The notes under the pieces were generated by a model that made no database searches, was not told the origin of the DNA, and saw only the letters and a program-made list of their open reading frames with translations. Made by a program: the position numbers and the translations under genes. From Bufo bufo (Eukaryota; Chordata; Amphibia; Anura; Bufonidae), in contig NC_053392.1 in assembly GCF_905171765.1 (NCBI RefSeq), positions 33,286,192 to 33,350,191 of the forward strand: a DNA stretch of 64,000 nt. Reading direction: 5' to 3'. This document shows positions 33,601 to 43,625 of the stretch, one piece after another. Position 1 is the stretch's first letter. The number at the start of each line of letters is the position of its first letter.

Positions 33601-36600
33601 CCGGGTTTAGGTTTGGGTACCAAACATGCCGATTTTTCTCACGCGCGTGCAAAACGCATTAAAATGCTTTGCACTCGCGCTGAAAAATCGTGCATTTTCC
33701 CGCGACGCACACGCATCTTATCCGGCCCAAATTCGTGACACCCGTGTGAAAGAGGCCTAAGAGAAGCAGTCTAGTCCCAGGCTTTTCAGGCTTAGGCTGT
33801 AAACAATGTTTGCATTCGCTGACAACAAGCAGAGATCTAGACGTATATTAGAAGGCTGAATGTCTTCTCAATGAGCTTCATTTATACAAGAGAGCCCCTT
33901 AAAGGGGCGCAAGGAAGCTGTGAGAATTGTTAGAAGTTTGTTGGGCACACTCCAAGATGGAGGCAGTGAGTTCCCCAAGAATCTGTGCCTTTTTAAAGGG
34001 ACGTGTCAGGAATGGAGACTTGGGATCTTTCAAGACGCCCACAGACCAGAAACTACACACGATACGTCCTGCAGATGCTTGGTGGGAGGGGCATATTGTG
34101 AGGAAGAGGCGGAGTCATGTTGTGGTTTCCTGTTTGGACGATCACTTTGATGGTTGTGGTTTCCCCGCTGTAGTTGGTGCTGTATTTTGTCATGGACATC
34201 CTGAAGGACTTCCCTGGTCTCCCCGGACTGTTTGTGGCCTGTCTCTTCAGTGGAGCCCTCAGGTGAGTTCGTGACCTTCGCCTCTTACCACCCTTCTCAT
34301 ATACATGGGTCTGATGTAGCAGAGCTGAACGCGTTAATGTAGCTCTTAGTGATGTCACCATGACCCTATGGTGTTACATAGGACTGCATTGTCTATATGT
34401 GTTCCCTGTTGCTTTACATAGGACTACACCTAGCATCTACTGTAACACACACATTTTAAAGGGGACATGTCACCATTTCCCGAGGCTTTGGTTTTCATTT
34501 TTGCTCCTGTCCTCAGCACCATCTCCTCAGCCTTTAACTCTCTGGCCACGGTTACGATGGAGGACCTGGTAAAGCCGTACTTCCCGAACCTCACCGAGTC
34601 CAGAGCAACGCTGCTGTCCAAGTGTCTGGGTGAGTATCGGCGCTGCCGGACCGTACCATTATGTCAGGGATGGACCGGGCTGTACTATAGGTCTATGGAA
34701 AATATTTGTGAATCTACTTCTCCTTATTTAAAGGGATGCTTCACTTTTTAAATAACGTTGTCTTTGTAGTCAGGAAATGTACAATCTGGCATCATGCCCA
34801 AGTGATGTTGCCACTTGGAAACCATCAACAAGTAGGCTAACTGTTTTTTTTTTTGGGGGTTTTTTCTCTCATGGCGATGCAATTAGTGATCTGTACAGCT
34901 GAACTGTCCGAGGTTTAATTCATTATTATGTCTAACCTCACATGCATTGACAGCAGTTGTCCTGCTTGTTGATGGTTTCCCATTTGCAGCAGATTTCTTC
35001 TGCACTGCACAGGGGAAACTAAAGGCAACAAAAGTAATAAAAGATGCTGGAATAAACATGAAGTGTAAGGTAACCCACGGTGCACTGTCTCTTTAATTTG
35101 GGGGGGCAGTGCAATATTATTATTTTGGGCTCACAATACGTTTAAGTGTTAATTGCACAAGGCTGAACCGCTCCGTTAAGTAACCCATGTCACACTGCAG
35201 CGCTCTACCTGATCTGTCCACTAGGTGGCGCTCTTCCCTTGTGTAATTCCCTGTTGTGCTCCCCATCTTTTGGCAGCCGCCCCCTTCCCCAGGAGGTTGA
35301 TCTTGTGCTGCATGGTGTGTGATCCATCTCCTCCATATGTGTGCGTCTGTTGCGTTAGTCTTTGCGCCCCCGGCCATCCCACGTGATGTTGTTTGTGCAC
35401 AGCGCATACTTTACAACTGTGCGGTAAACGCTCATGTCCTGCGCAGGTCCCCCGCCTACCGCGGACATGGGAGCCACACACAGTTTGAGGTATCCTGACT
35501 GACGCCCCATTGGATTCTGGGTATGAAAGCTCCAAGTGGCGCATGAGGTCACTGTAACGTCTCCAACATCTACATCGAACCCGTCCCCCCGTGTGAACGC
35601 TCCAGCCCTCCGGCTTTCCCAGGGTCCTGAGTGTAATGGTGGTTGCCATGGTGACCAGTGGGGTTGTCACCCAGCTTTCCTGGAAGCGGCTATAACTAGC
35701 TTTCCAGACGTATTTATCTCATGGTAATGGAGTCTGGATGAGGATGATGGCGAGAGGGCTGAACTGTTCGGATGGAGTTGTGCTCCTGCAGCTCCCTCCC
35801 CACCCCCTCTCCATCCACAGCAGCGTTCATCACAATCATTTCTCCTGAGCGCTGCCCTCGCAGCCGGATCTAACGTCTTGTCTCATTACAGCCATGATGT
35901 ATGGACTCCTCTGCCTGGGAATGGCCTACGTCTCCTCGCTGATGGGCTCCGTGCTGCAGGTAAGTGCAGTACAGAGTGTTTCAGAAGAGGGGTGTACGGA
36001 TATTGAGGGGGTTAACCGATTGAACATTGTACAGCGGCTGCGCTTGGTATCGCGCTCAGCCCCATTGACTTCTATGGGGCTGAGCTGCTCCCTGGCCACG
36101 TGACCTCACTGGCCGCTGCGCTACTGCGAACACAGGCGCCTTCGCAAACAGCTGGTCGGCAGGACCTTCACCGATCAGATACTGGTGACCCATCCAGAGG
36201 AGCGGTCATCAGTTCTACGTCTCAGAAAACCCTTTTTAATATATTGAGTTCCCTTCGTCATTCTTCATCCACTCCCTGGACCCTGTGCACTGCAGCTTTA
36301 AGAAATAGGGGATATATTTTTATTTTTATTTTTTGTGTATATAATAATTTAATTTGGGATAAATAAAGTAGATTTGTGTAATTCTGACTTGAGGCCTATT
36401 GTGTATAATGGTATTGTCCATCCCCAGCACACAATAGGCTCCTTACTCTGCAGGTGAATGCCCTAACGTCTCCTCTCCTCACCACAGGCTGCCCTGAGTA
36501 TCTTCGGCATTGTCGGAGGACCCCTTCTCGGCATCTTCTCCTTGGGATTCTTTTTTCCCTTTACCAATTCCATTGTGAGTCCATCTGTAGCACCGGAGGA

Positions 36601-39600
36601 GGCATACAGTGCCTTCAAAAAGTTTTCATACCCCTTGAATTTTTTTCACATTACACCCACAAACTTTAATGTATTTTATGTGATGGACTAACAAAAAGTA
36701 ACAAGTAGGTGTGAAGTGAAAAGGAAATGATATAGGGTTTGCAAGATTTTTCAGAAATTAAAAATCTGGAAAGTGTGATGTACACTTGTATTCAGCCACC
36801 TTTTGTAGGACCACCTTTCGCCACAATTACAGCTGCAGGTCTTTTGGGGTATGTCTCTGCCAGCTTTGCACATTTAGAGATTGGATGGCAAGCTTCTTCT
36901 TTTTTTTTTTTTTTTTTTTTTTTTTTCGTAACCTAACCCTGCTTTAGTTCTTCACAACTTTATCCCTGACCTGTCTGGTGTGTTCCTTGGTTTTCATGAT
37001 GCTGTTTGATGGCTAATGTTCTCTAACAGATCTCTGAGGCCTTCAGAACAGCTGGCGGTATACTGAGAATACATTACACACTGGTGGACTCTAAAGCCAA
37101 TTGGTCACACAGGATTTTATTTAGGGGTATCAAAGTACAGGGGGGCTGAATACTAATGCACAACACACTTTTCAGATTTTTATTTATTAAAATTTTTTAA
37201 AACCATGTATAATTTTCTTTTTACTGCACACATACTTGTACTTTGTGTTGGTCGATCACCTAAAATCCCAATAAAATAAGTTTGTTTGTGGTTGTAACAT
37301 GAAATCAAGGGGTATGAATACTTTTTCAAGGCTGGTGTGTATTATATTTTTAGATTCCATACATACATCTGCCCGCGTGCTTTTTGCTCATTACTGCCAT
37401 CTCTTCACACTTCCGCAGGGCGCAGTCACTGGTCTACTGGCCGGACTGGTCATGGCTTTCTGGATCGGCATTGGCAGTTTTGTGGACAGGATGTCGGACT
37501 CCCCCGTCCCCATGCTGAACGTCACCAGCACCCCGGATGTGGGGAATGTCACCGCGACCGTCATGACAACACTGCTAACATCTGCTGTGGCCACCAAGAG
37601 GTGAGGGGCAGGGAGCAAATATATAGATAGTAGACGTCTGCCCCGCACAAGGTGTTGGGGGCCATGGGGTGTGGAATACTATTGCAAGCAAAAAGGGAAT
37701 CTGTTCAGCCATTGGGAGCATCTCCAGTCTGGGATGCAGCCTGCAGTGTAAAGAATGGAAGCTTAAATAAAACTGTGCTTGTCATGCTCCATCCAGAGAA
37801 TTTCAGGGTAATCGTGACTTTATTGCTGAGTGACCTGTACAGCTGGGAGCTTCAGCTCATGGCTCTTTTGCTGTTGCAAAACTACAACTCTCAGCGTGTC
37901 CTGCCGGTCTGCTGTGGGGGTAGTAGTTATGCTGCAGGTCCCGAGGTGGCGTCTACCTTATGTAATTTCTCTATCTTTCTCTCCTTCCAGCCTGAGCGGT
38001 CTGAAGAAGTTCCACGCCCTGTCCTACATGTGGTACAGCGCCCACAACTCCACCACCGTGGTCATTGTGGGCATCGTCGTCAGCCTGCTCACCGGTCAGT
38101 GTCATGTTAACCCCTTCTTACCCAGACGCCAGTCCAGTCCTTGCTGTCAGGGAATTGAAACTGTTTGGTTTACATCAGAGGATTGTAATGATTGTAGACC
38201 GTGCTCAACATTCTGCACCCCCCCAGACTGATACATTGTAACAAACCATCAGGAGAGGGAAGAGATGATGCTGATGTGTTGGTCTCACAGAGGGCTCTCT
38301 AGACGGTGTATTCCGTTCACTGACAGCAAGCGGGGAGAAGTTACATCACAAAGTGGATATATTATGTGCTATGCCTAAAGGAGTCTGTGGTCCTATGAGC
38401 TCACAATCTAACTTCCCGCTTGCTCACACAATGGATCACTCCCATCATCTCCAGGCCATTAATTCTGATCTCCACATATGTACGCGTTTCAGGCCCAATG
38501 AAGGGGAGGGACGTGGACCCCCGAACAGTGTACCTCGTCCTGCCCAAGCTGCTGTTCTTCCTGCCGGAGAGATACAAGGAGAGGCTGAGGTTCGGGGTGC
38601 CACACATTGCTGAGGTAGGGGACCGTCACGCCACCAGGCTCTTAAAGGTACCCACTGGCTTTTTTCTCCGTTTCCTCATTCTGACCAAAAAATAAAATTG
38701 GCTTTTTCTCATGTGCTGACATCTAGTGGTCAAAAGAACATACTGCAGAAGCATCACAATTTACAGTCTACAAAGAGCAGGTTAGGTAGGAGTTATCTTT
38801 GGAGGACTGGTGATGTCACTTAGGAGGCGGGGTTATATAGTGGAGGACTGGTGATGTCACACAGTGAGGGGGCAGGTGATGCATGGAGGACTGGGAATGT
38901 CATTTGTAACGGAACGCCTAGCACCCCGACCGGGTACCTCCGTCGATAGATGCTCCTAGTGCTTCCAGAGGACTCAAAGCACTCCACTTGACATCGTCAG
39001 CACTGCAGACCCCATGAACCGCCGAAGCTTGGTGGAGGTCTCTCCGTCTCCTACCCACCCTGGACCTACGACAAGGCTCCAGTGGGTGAACCTCTCCTAA
39101 ATCCAGAGACCGGAACCAGGGGCAAGCTCTTACAAGAGCTTATACTCAGGGGAGTATTGTGCTATAGCAATCCCCAAGAGTAGTTATTCCATCCCCCCAA
39201 ACATGAACCAAAACTTCATGAAGGTATAAAACAGGAACCCTTTATTGAGGGCTACCCGCCCGTATTTATGCAGGTCCCCATCTGGTGGACACGCCCCTAG
39301 AGGACCAGAAGGAAGACTGACACAGGACAGATACGTAGCACTCAGGATACACAGACACAATACATCCCCACAATGCATCATGGTTTCCACCTCTCTGCCC
39401 TGGAGACACCTGAGGAGCAATTCAATTATCTCTCAGGACAAAGGGAAATCACCAATACACATGTGGGAACAACAGGACAGGAATCACCACACAATGTCAC
39501 ACCCCCACAGCAAACAGACATTTAACATATTCCCAGATAGCTCAAGTCTGAGTGCATATTATTAGGTGAATGGCACTCAGAATACACAAATACAATAAAA

Positions 39601-40201
39601 TTAGCTATCTGGGTACCCTCACATAACAAAATACCATTCCAAAGACAGATTTAAGCTGTGCGGCCGGTCTGTCTGCTTCTTTAAAGTTAGTATGTGCCAT
39701 AATCCTGAGGCAAGAGGCTGATAAACAGGCCTCTCCAAAACCCAGTGGCGAGGTTGGTTTCGCCACATCATTCATTTGAGGAGGGGGGTGGGGGGGTTCT
39801 CTGGAGGACTGGTGATTATCACACAAAAGGTGGAAGTTGATGTATCACTGTATGGGAAACTAGTGATGTCCTCCACTTGAGTAAAGTGAACAAACCCTTA
39901 TGTTCCTGTGCGGTTCCTCATCTTGCTCTCGTTTCTTATACTCCAGTCGCCTCCAGAGCTGCATTCAGTTTATTTTAGCTGCAGTACCTCCAGCTCAGAC
40001 GATGTTCCTCCTAAAGCTTTGTCCTTTTTCCTCCAGGATAAACTGGACTCTCCAAACCCTAATGTTGAGGAGAAATCCTGCAATGGCTTCCTGAACGGCA
40101 GCGCCAACGGAGCAGAAAAAGACGAGATGGAAGAGCACTACGCCGGCTTCTCCCGCTGCAACGGCGGACATTCCTACATTGTCCAGGAGACCTCCCTGTG
40201 A
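21117..40201 (+). CDS. SLC5A6: SLC5A6, sodium-dependent multivitamin transporter (15 coding exons)
   Basis: This gene encodes a plasma-membrane Na+-coupled importer of biotin, pantothenate and lipoate (SLC5/SSF family, LeuT fold). Joining 21280-21609, 22261-22326, 22868-22919, 23915-23982, 24227-24381, 31334-31474, 32164-32293, 34174-34262, 34517-34629, 35892-35959, 36488-36574, 37419-37600, 37991-38094, 38493-38614 and 40037-40201 gives 1872 bases, 623 residues, with all junctions in phase; the human protein is about 635. Diagnostic segments are [69 protein letters not shown] and [10 protein letters not shown]. Two NVT glycosylation sequons (N467, N476) fall in an extracellular loop. The last residues ETSL form a class I PDZ ligand; the human C-terminus is known to bind PDZD11. 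The chosen ATG (GCAGCCATGA) has a good Kozak context. No lesion was found. Confidence 0.96.
22261..22326 (+). CDS. SLC5A6: SLC5A6 coding exon 2 (residues 111-132)
   Basis: CTCGTAG|TATTTGG to CAGATG|GTGAGT; encodes [20 protein letters not shown] plus QM. Phase 0 at both ends. Confidence 0.95.
22868..22919 (+). CDS. SLC5A6: SLC5A6 coding exon 3 (residues 133-150)
   Basis: TCTGCAG|GTTATC to GCAG|GTAATT; encodes [17 protein letters not shown] and the first base of residue 150, within a membrane helix. Confidence 0.95.
22920..23204. other. Intron 3 left part with TTAA MITE fragment
   Basis: Right after the donor is TTAAAGGGCTATTCCCATCT followed by GACATATCGCTAGGATATGT, the left end of the AGGG-type TTAA MITE family seen at 17.7 kb. 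The right end is not clear. From 23100 it becomes pyrimidine-rich. Confidence 0.5.
23205..23795. repeat. 26-bp pyrimidine-rich minisatellite, about 22 copies
   Basis: The unit CTCTCTCCGTGCCCCCTCTT plus CCTTTG is repeated almost without change in SLC5A6 intron 3. The 26-base period shifts frame each copy, so all three + frames stay open and give near-identical '[20 protein letters not shown]' frames of up to 281 residues. These are not genes. Confidence 0.97.
23915..23982 (+). CDS. SLC5A6: SLC5A6 coding exon 4 (residues 150-172)
   Basis: GTTGCAG|TAACTG to ACACTG|GTAAGG; encodes [20 protein letters not shown] plus TTL, a membrane helix. Confidence 0.95.
24227..24381 (+). CDS. SLC5A6: SLC5A6 coding exon 5 (residues 173-224)
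   Basis: CATACAG|GGTGGG to ATAAA|GTGAGT; encodes [20 protein letters not shown] and [19 protein letters not shown]. The [10 protein letters not shown] loop is highly conserved in the SLC5 family. Phase 2 at the end. Confidence 0.95.
24382..24832. other. Intron 5, first segment
   Basis: Intron 5 (24382-31333) is the largest between coding exons because of inserted elements. In this first part I recognise no repeat or gene. Confidence 0.4.
24837..25704. mobile_element. 868-bp palindromic (foldback) MITE with TTAA duplication
   Basis: TTAA (24833-24836) is followed by AGGGACTCTGTCACCACTTT, and the right end is its complement AAAGTGGTGACAGAGTCCCT, then TTAA (25705-25708). The whole element is a near-perfect palindrome with arms of about 430 bases and a short loop near 25265-25275 (GGCTCTGAG between GCCAGCCA and TGGCTGGC). 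It has a GC-rich, CpG-rich centre. No transposase is present. It lies in SLC5A6 intron 5. Confidence 0.85.
26790..26992. repeat. 30-bp minisatellite, left part
   Basis: Variants of CCCCCATTAAGTAATTTGCC plus CCCCACACTG are repeated about 6-7 times. The array is the same as that at 30176-30440; the 3.2-kb TTAA element splits it at a CATTAAGTAA unit. Confidence 0.85.
26997..30175. mobile_element. 3.2-kb non-autonomous TTAA DNA transposon
   Basis: TTAA at 26993-26996 and 30176-30179 flank 3179 bases. Both ends read CCCCTTAAGGAC inward, after which the left and right sides diverge. The host unit CATTAAGTAATTTGCC is restored exactly if the element plus one TTAA is removed. The interior has internal duplications (27480-27900 against 27900-28320; 28480-28720 against 28800-29010) and no transposase frame. 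Near the right end are palindromic GTACCGGTACGTCATG motifs (30105 and 30147). Probably piggyBac- or Kolobok-mobilised, judged only from the TTAA. Confidence 0.82.
30176..30440. repeat. 30-bp minisatellite, right part
   Basis: Continuation of the CATTAAGTAATTTGCCCCCC array after the nested TTAA element, about 8 degenerate units, decaying toward 30440. Confidence 0.85.
30999..31136. mobile_element. Short hAT MITE with perfect ZNF143-like motif
   Basis: A 138-bp element runs from CAGGGATGCCCAACCC to GGTTGGGAATCACTG. Flanking octamers CTCTGTAG and ATCTGTAG match 7 of 8. Bases 31042-31060 are ACTACAACTCCCAGCATGC, identical to the ZNF143 consensus, and the opposite arm carries a degenerate complement. 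It lies in SLC5A6 intron 5. Confidence 0.75.
31334..31474 (+). CDS. SLC5A6: SLC5A6 coding exon 6 (residues 224-271)
   Basis: TTTTTTAG|CTTTAA to ATCTT|GTAAGT; encodes [20 protein letters not shown] and [20 protein letters not shown]. The [17 protein letters not shown] block is the most diagnostic SMVT segment. Confidence 0.95.
31530..31765. repeat. 92-bp dispersed tandem repeat
   Basis: GAGCTGCACTCACTATTCTG, CTGGTGCAGTCACTGTGTAC and ATACATTACTTATCCTGTAC repeat with a 92-base period (GAGCTG at 31561, 31653 and 31745). The same family occurs in mirrored form at 47655-47910, with short relics near 39940, 41900 and 45080 (TATACTCCAG..AGCTGCA). Confidence 0.85.
32164..32293 (+). CDS. SLC5A6: SLC5A6 coding exon 7 (residues 271-314)
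   Basis: CGCCAG|GTCATG to GACCAG|GTGAGC; encodes [20 protein letters not shown] and [19 protein letters not shown], a membrane helix and following loop. Confidence 0.95.
32294..34173. other. Intron 7 with dispersed repeats
   Basis: 32985-33380 is a repeat rich in GGATCCG (ATCCGGATCCG, CGGATCCGTC). 33385-33762 is the reverse complement of the repeat at 15196-15610 and ends CACCCGTGTGAAAGAGGCCT. There is a poly-A run at 32702. No exon-like segment is seen. Confidence 0.6.
34174..34262 (+). CDS. SLC5A6: SLC5A6 coding exon 8 (residues 315-344)
   Basis: CGCTGTAG|TTGGTG to CTCAG|GTGAGT; encodes [20 protein letters not shown] plus VACLFSGAL. Confidence 0.95.
34517..34629 (+). CDS. SLC5A6: SLC5A6 coding exon 9 (residues 344-382)
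   Basis: GTCCTCAG|CACCAT to GTCTGG|GTGAGT; encodes [20 protein letters not shown] and the following loop. The SSAFNSLA helix corresponds to the Na2 sodium-site helix of SSF transporters; its serines are retained. Confidence 0.95.
34630..35891. other. Intron 9, no feature recognised
   Basis: About 1.26 kb without a recognisable repeat family or extra exon. The 149-residue - strand frame at 35221-35670 has no known domain and no splice-site support. Confidence 0.4.
35892..35959 (+). CDS. SLC5A6: SLC5A6 coding exon 10 (residues 382-404)
   Basis: CATTACAG|CCATGA to CTGCAG|GTAAGT; encodes [20 protein letters not shown] plus LQ, a membrane helix. Confidence 0.95.
36488..36574 (+). CDS. SLC5A6: SLC5A6 coding exon 11 (residues 405-433)
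   Basis: CACCACAG|GCTGCC to TCCATT|GTGAGT; encodes [20 protein letters not shown] plus FFFPFTNSI. Confidence 0.95.
36611..37340. mobile_element. Internally deleted Tc1-like element
   Basis: The left end CAGTGCCTTCAAAAAGTTTT CATACCCCTTGAA and the right end TCAAGGGGTATGAATACTTT TTCAAGGC are imperfect inverted repeats of a Tc1/mariner-type terminus. About 730 bases remain with no transposase, and a T run lies at 36900-36926. It sits in SLC5A6 intron 11. Confidence 0.65.
37419..37600 (+). CDS. SLC5A6: SLC5A6 coding exon 12 (residues 434-494)
   Basis: TTCCGCAG|GGCGCA to AAGAG|GTGAGG; encodes [20 protein letters not shown] followed by a long extracellular loop with NVT sequons at N467 and N476. 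Loop sequence differs from mammals while the helix is conserved, as expected. Confidence 0.95.
37850..37945. repeat. Relic of the ZNF143-motif hAT MITE
   Basis: TTGCAAAACTACAACTCTCA and a mirrored TAGTAGTTATGCTGCAGGTC survive, with the ends lost. It is in SLC5A6 intron 12. Confidence 0.4.
37991..38094 (+). CDS. SLC5A6: SLC5A6 coding exon 13 (residues 494-529)
   Basis: CTTCCAG|CCTGAG to ACCG|GTCAGT; encodes [20 protein letters not shown] and [15 protein letters not shown], the last membrane helix. Confidence 0.95.
38493..38614 (+). CDS. SLC5A6: SLC5A6 coding exon 14 (residues 529-569)
   Basis: CGTTTCAG|GCCCAA to GCTGAG|GTAGGG; encodes [20 protein letters not shown] plus [13 protein letters not shown], the start of the cytoplasmic tail. 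Confidence 0.94.
38615..40036. other. Intron 14 with an unclassified repeat-like segment
   Basis: 38900-39780 (from GTAACGGAACGCCTAGCACC to GAGGTTGGTTTCGCCACATC) has a base composition unlike the neighbouring intron and looks like an inserted element. No ends or duplications could be defined and no coding domain is seen. Confidence 0.35.
40037..40201 (+). CDS. SLC5A6: SLC5A6 coding exon 15 (residues 570-623, stop)
   Basis: CCTCCAG|GATAAA to the TGA at 40199-40201. Encodes a hydrophilic, variable cytoplasmic tail that ends YIVQETSL, closely matching the human tail end (ILQETSL), including the terminal T-S-L PDZ ligand. Confidence 0.95.
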   Translation, partial: DKLDSPNPNVEEKSCNGFLNGSANGAEKDEMEEHYAGFSRCNGGHSYIVQETSL

Positions 40202-43200
40202 TGGAATGTGCCAGACCCAAGACATCTGGGACCTCGGAGAAGCTGGCCGGTCTGTGCCTGAGGAGCCTCGATGATGATGATGTGTGGTCTTCCAGGAGTG
40301 TGGCAAATGTGGAGGTCGTTCCATCGTTCTTGGCCTCCTGTTTTCTTCTCGTGGTTCCTTCAATGATATTTTCATCCACAATCTTTTAAGACTTTCAGGC
40401 CATGATGTAACGTGTAGACCTCTCAAGTTGCTCCTTCTGGTCCTGACCTTTTTCTTCCTGCCTTGTTACTTGCTAGTCGTCGAGATTCTCGGTGGGTAAT
40501 GCCTTCAGTCCGGGGCATTTGCGCTGCTAACTAGATCGTGGCACCTTCTTAAAGGGGACACTTCACCAGGACAGACCTCTTAAAGGGCTTCTCCACCTCG
40601 GATAACTTTAGTTGGTAAAAATAATGGGGAGTCCCTCCAAAGCCCATGTGTTGCCTCTATAATGGGGTGCAGATACTTAAAGTAATGTGTGCCCTGGGAT
40701 GTACCATTCCTATTAGAAATAAGGGGGAGCCTGCTATGATTGTCCCATTTTCCATGCCAAGGACTTGTAGGACACTGCATTCTCTTCAGGTGGGTGCTGA
40801 TGTCCTTACATAAATATATCCTGGGCTGTTAAGGGATATGAGGTTGTCTTGTAGGTGCAAATTTGTATACGACATGCCCTTGATTGCGTCAGTGGGGGGG
40901 GGGGGGGGGGGTGTCGTTACAGTTGCATCCCTGGTGTTGTGTTCCCTTTAAAGAGCTGACGTCTGATCCCCTCGATCGATGGATTCTGTGATCTCACTGA
41001 TCATGCTGATCAATAATCTTCATCTTGAGCTGGACTCAGGATCTTCTCAAGTGACCTGTCTAATGTGACTATCTATGGTTATATCTCCAGCCGCTGCCAT
41101 GATCGTAGCAGTCCAGCCCCAGTCTAGAACCTCTGCTCTCCATGTTTTGGTCCCAGTCCTAGTATTGTACATGTGATCACTGAGGGGGAGGTTCCACCAC
41201 TTACACCACCCCTTTCTATGGCAGACCACTGAACGTAACGCTCGCGGCATTGCGTTTCTTGTTATATGGTTTCTCACTATTTTATGATCTCTGCTTGCGG
41301 TCAGGAAATGGGAGCATCCAGATGCTGAAACCAGTCAGAGCTAACACTACAGTTGAGGGCTCGTCACCATGGATCAGTAGCATTTTGGAGCTGGGACATT
41401 GCCACAAGTCCACCACCGGCCATGATCCTGATGTTCCCATTCACTGACGGCGAGCAGAGACCTCAGAAAAGTTGCATTCTCTTGCGTATGTGCTGCTGGA
41501 GGACTCCTTTTTAATGCAGGCAGAACGTGGAGCTGATCTACAATGTCTGAAAAACTACAACCATGGGCTGTTGGGCCATGCTGGGAGTTGCAGGTTGCAG
41601 ACCACTGCCTTAGAGCAACTTGAATAAGGGCCCCCTCGAGTCTGGTCGGACGTCCTACCCCGATCTGTCGGTGTTTGTAACCTGGTCATGTCCACTCTAC
41701 CGTTATGTGCTGTATGTAGTGCCTAGCTCTGGATGTGTGTATGATTATAATAACCCGGACCCGTCATGGAAAAGTATCGCACCCCCCCCCCCTCCCGCCA
41801 GTGTCCTGCAGTAAATGTTGTGCTCGTCTTATTTATCAGCGTTCCTGTAGGAGTCCAGCCTGGTAACTACTTTGCTATGCTTTTCAGTAACCCTGTGTCT
41901 TATACTCCAGTCTCCTCCAGAGCTGCATTTACAGTTCTGTTGCCTTTCTTCTTGGCTTTGCATTGTGGGAGCTGTCAATTGTCTACATTTAAACTTCTGT
42001 GCCAAAGAAAGCAACGCAGCAGATTGTGGAAAATTGCCGAATGGCCACCTCCCCGAAAGACTTGACTGACCTAGTACACTGTGCAAATTGTGAATGAAGC
42101 TGTAGGTGGCTGGAGTATAAGATAGGATTGAGTAAGTGATTCCCCTCCTCCACCCCCAAAATCTCGAGGACCTTCTAAGCCATCCTTGGCCTTGAGTCTT
42201 GAAGACTGAACTCTAATGTTGAAGGATCTCTTGACTATTGTGTTGTCTTAAACCTTTTGGTGTTTTTTTTTTTGTTTTTTTCTGTGCCAAGTCAGTGAGT
42301 TGGAACCCAAACCTTTGTGTCCTTGAAGTTCTTGTTCTGACATTTTCAAGACTATCCATTTGCCTTATGAAGGATTTGACTCGGGATTGGGCTACGGTAG
42401 ACTGAGATAATTGGTTGAGCGATCTATTCTTTGCTTCATCTTGGGTGGTCAAGACCTTTTCTCCTTATGGTGTTTTATGCCTTCAAGGTTCTCCACCACA
42501 TGGTCTACTACAGGGATGCCCACCTGCATCCCTCCAGCTTTTGCAGAACTACAATTCCCAGCATGCCTGGGCAGCCTACAGCTATTGGGGCATTCTGTGA
42601 ATTGTAGTTTTGTAACAGCTGGAGGGCCGCAGGTTGAGCAACCCTGGTCTACTAGAATCAGATATGGTTGACGTTCAGGTCTCACCAGAGACTCTGGTTT
42701 CCTTTTGGCTTTTGTGAAAACTCAACCAATCTTCTATGGTTAATCAGACTGTGGATGGACCTGCAGGCTCTCTAGAGGGCGGCACGCTCTTGAAATTTGT
42801 TCAAGGCCTGGTTTAAACAGTCCATTTTGGTTAATGACCAGCTGCTCTAGACTGTGTCTAGCTGAATAAGAGTTCATAGACTACCACACTCTCGGAAGAA
42901 GTTTCAGTCAACCTTCCCAAATTCTTTGTAACAACCAGGAGCTCTTTGGATGCCCCAAGAACCACATTAGACTTTGTCCATCGAGATTAGGTGTTCCCTA
43001 AACCAGGTTACCCAAAAAGTATCTGCCAATAAGTTCCTCTCATGGGGAAGGAGAAGAGTCTCCAAGATAGGAGAGCTTCACTTTTTAAGGTATTTCACAG
43101 CTACCATCTCTAAGGGTTGAACCTTTTTAAAAAAATTATATTTTTGTGGTCTTGAGTTCTATCATCATGTTTTATCTTTCAGTCACATCCAAAGCAACAG

Positions 43201-43600
43201 TGAACCTTGACTTGTTGCTTCTTGGAGTCAGTCAGTGGTTATCTGCCATACAGGAGTCCAATGCAAAAAATAAAATGCCCCTAAAGGTGTACATGGCCTT
43301 TATTTATTGAATTGTGCTCATTTTGAGCTAAAAAGCATTTTTTTAATTGGTCTTTATTAAAAATGAGGAGCCCTTGTCTCTGTACAGGGCTGAGTTGGTC
43401 TAGTAGCAGGATCTGAATTTACACTCTTCCGTCAGCCAGCTCACCTGATCGCTGACCTTTTTCTAAATGTCAAGCCAAATTTTTATCAGCTTTAAATAAG
43501 TGTTTAACCTCTTTAATAATTTAGAGATGAGGGTTAGTAGATGACGGCACAGTGTGAAAGTAAAAAGTACCAGTCACACAGCTAGGAAAACTATTAACCC
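40202..43600 (+). other. SLC5A6 3' region / intergenic
   Basis: No further coding exon is seen. An AATAAA at 43269-43274 is one possible polyadenylation signal. A G run of about 20 lies at 40893-40911. A relic of the ZNF143-motif MITE is at about 41548-41600 (AAACTACAACC, GCTGGGAGTTGCAG). The extent of the 3' UTR is not readable from the sequence. Confidence 0.4.
42511..42646. mobile_element. Short hAT MITE with exact 8-bp duplication
   Basis: A 136-bp element from CAGGGATGCCCACCTGC to GCAGGTTGAGCAACCCTG is flanked by the identical octamer GTCTACTA (42503-42510 and 42647-42654). Bases 42548-42566 read ACTACAATTCCCAGCATGC, a full ZNF143 consensus match, with a mirrored GAATTGTAGTTTT on the other arm. 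This copy best defines the family's boundaries. Confidence 0.85.
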
Positions 43601-43625
43601 TTGGAATGGCTCAATTTTATATATA

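Noticed and set aside
35221..35670. 149-residue - strand frame in SLC5A6 intron 9
   Set aside because: No recognisable domain, no ATG or splice context that would make it a gene.
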